Below are positions 12,813 through 13,262 of a stretch of 13,262 bases of DNA, in pieces. The notes under the pieces are model-generated. The model worked only from the letters and a program-made list of their open reading frames with translations, did not search any database and was not told the DNA's origin. The translations under genes were made by a program, and so were the position numbers. Numbering within the stretch: position 1 is the stretch's first letter; each line of letters begins with the position of its first letter. Source of the stretch: UBA10133 sp964528565 (GTDB lineage: Bacteria > Patescibacteriota > Microgenomatia > UBA1400 > MFAQ01); the NCBI GenBank assembly GCA_964528565.1, contig CAZGSP010000024.1:1-13262 (forward strand), given 5' to 3'.

Positions 12813-12914
12813 ACTCCATGAACTCCACCGGCCAAAGCATCAATCAGATCGGCAGCAAGCTCGACTCCGCCCGCGATCTAAAAGCCAACCTCCTCCCCGA
12901 AGAAAAAGAAGCCT
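12813..12914 (+). pseudogene. Detached 3' end of rmuC (direct repeat copy B)
   Basis: 12813-12907 is the second copy of the 95-bp rmuC repeat. It reads in frame as the rmuC tail (SMNSTGQSINQIGSKLDSAR and on) and then ends EEKEA with TAA at 12912-12914, against EEKQAKE in copy A. Upstream of the repeat the frame reaches a stop at 12797-12799 and shows no further rmuC similarity. There is no ribosome site, so it is most likely an untranslated remnant. It faces the 12933 gene, as the original rmuC end probably did. Confidence 0.85.
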
Positions 12915-12932
12915 AAAAAAACTCAACTACAT

Positions 12933-13262
12933 TTAGGGGGCTAGAATCTTTTTAAACTGAGGCTTGGCAAGAATTGTATCGACGATCTCTTCTCTCCGGT
13001 CGTAATCATATTTGTCGTCATAGGTCGCCAGATGAAGGATCTCGTGGATGATCGTGTCCAGGAGTTCTTGGTCTCCTCCATTCTTTGGGAAACGAACATG
13101 GATTGAGCTATCATCGGTATCAAACCATCCTTCGCAAGATATTCCGTGAAGGTAGCAGGGCATAATCCCGGGGTCTTTTATATTAAGTTCTTTGAACGCT
13201 TTTTGGACATCCGCTTCAAATTTTGACCACAGTTGCGCGGTTTTTTTAAGGCCGATATTTTT
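12933..13262 (-). CDS. Putative HExxH zinc metalloprotease-like protein (N-terminus beyond window)
   Basis: The frame is open from the stop at 12933 to the window edge, giving 109 residues without a convincing start, so the true N-terminus lies outside. Seen: TIIHEILHLATYDD, with an HExxH zinc motif (His73, Glu74, His77 of the visible part), then REEIVD, where Glu91 or Glu92 could be the third ligand as in gluzincin-like or minimal zinc peptidases. Upstream parts read WSKFEADVQKAFKEL (a helix) and SSIHVRFPKNGGDQELLD. I cannot name the family; small phage-like or toxin-associated metallopeptidases share this layout. The gene converges on the rmuC/fic locus. An internal ATG at 13163 would make a 76-aa form, but coding clearly continues past it. 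Confidence 0.65.
   Translation of the reverse strand, partial: KNIGLKKTAQLWSKFEADVQKAFKELNIKDPGIMPCYLHGISCEGWFDTDDSSIHVRFPKNGGDQELLDTIIHEILHLATYDDKYDYDRREEIVDTILAKPQFKKILAP

Larger units (their letters stand above)
11421..12907. mobile_element. Putative fic-bearing insertion flanked by direct repeats of the rmuC 3' end
   Basis: Two 95-bp direct repeats bracket a segment of about 1.3 kb (11516-12812) that holds only the fic gene and its regulatory region. The segment is visibly more A+T-rich than rmuC, which prefers C-ending codons. Removing the segment by recombination between the repeats would leave an intact rmuC ending EEKEA facing the 12933 gene, so the unoccupied site can be read from the sequence. 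Known integrative elements that enter the 3' end of a protein gene carry a replacement end and leave a displaced remnant, for example e14 in icd. No integrase, transposase or terminal inverted repeat is seen, so movement would be passive or by homologous recombination. A tandem duplication or an assembly join of strain variants remains possible. Confidence 0.55.

Noticed and set aside
12818..12914. A 32-codon mini-gene starting at ATG in the second rmuC repeat
   Set aside because: It is simply the rmuC tail frame, with no ribosome site; a remnant is more likely.
12914..12949. Possible terminator between the rmuC remnant and the metalloprotease-like gene
   Set aside because: Only a 6-bp CCTAAA/TTTAGG pairing around a 14-nt loop, too weak to call.
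1..13262. CRISPR array or classic insertion sequence
   Set aside because: No regularly spaced repeats, no transposase or integrase motif and no terminal inverted repeats were found.

Overview
The window looks like part of a streamlined bacterial chromosome, most likely from the Candidate Phyla Radiation (Patescibacteria), with Microgenomates-like lineages as the best guess. This rests on protein style and not on a marker gene. The clues are a short methionyl-tRNA synthetase without a C-terminal tRNA-binding domain, a PEGA/SH3 lipoprotein with a Pro-Thr linker, a TrpR-like YerC-type regulator, several small membrane proteins of kinds I associate with these lineages, a tRNA gene without encoded CCA, and very tight gene packing.

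Layout. 1-391: 3' end of a GAPDH gene (+). 403-474: tRNA-Cys (-). 521-1405: PEGA/SH3b lipoprotein (+). 1415-6338: a minus-strand run of six genes, read in the order tatD-like nuclease, membrane glycosyltransferase, small membrane protein, WecA/MraY-type polyprenyl-phosphate sugar-1-phosphate transferase, UbiA-family prenyltransferase, small alpha-helical protein. Neighbours overlap by 25, 1, 4 and 52 nt and the last gap is 8 nt. The three central enzymes suggest assembly of a polyprenyl-linked cell-envelope glycan. 6389-6676: an isolated 95-aa gene. 6726-8138: metG. 8221-8574: an isolated 117-aa gene. 8675-9037: YerC/TrpR-like regulator. 9177-9824: a membrane protein (+), followed by two small minus-strand membrane protein genes. 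10538-11530: rmuC (+). 11553-12683: a Fic-family AMPylase-like gene (-). 12933 to the window end: a partial HExxH metalloprotease-like gene (-).

The strongest unusual signal is at 11421-12907. The last 95 bp or so of rmuC are repeated, in the same orientation and with one mismatch, on the far side of the fic gene. The fic segment is visibly richer in A+T than its neighbours and has its own promoter embedded in inverted repeats. This looks like a roughly 1.4-kb fic cassette inserted at the 3' end of rmuC, with the gene's coding end restored on one side and a remnant left on the other. No integrase or transposase is visible inside it.

A second pattern concerns expression signals. Five apparently core or first-in-operon genes (lipoprotein, tatD, metG, rmuC, a 122-aa membrane protein) have a -10-like hexamer only 6-9 nt before the ATG and little or no Shine-Dalgarno sequence, suggesting leaderless mRNAs. 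Four small or unknown genes instead have a -10 hexamer 28-39 nt upstream, a strong GGAGG-type site and a hairpin terminator, so they look like self-contained single-gene units.
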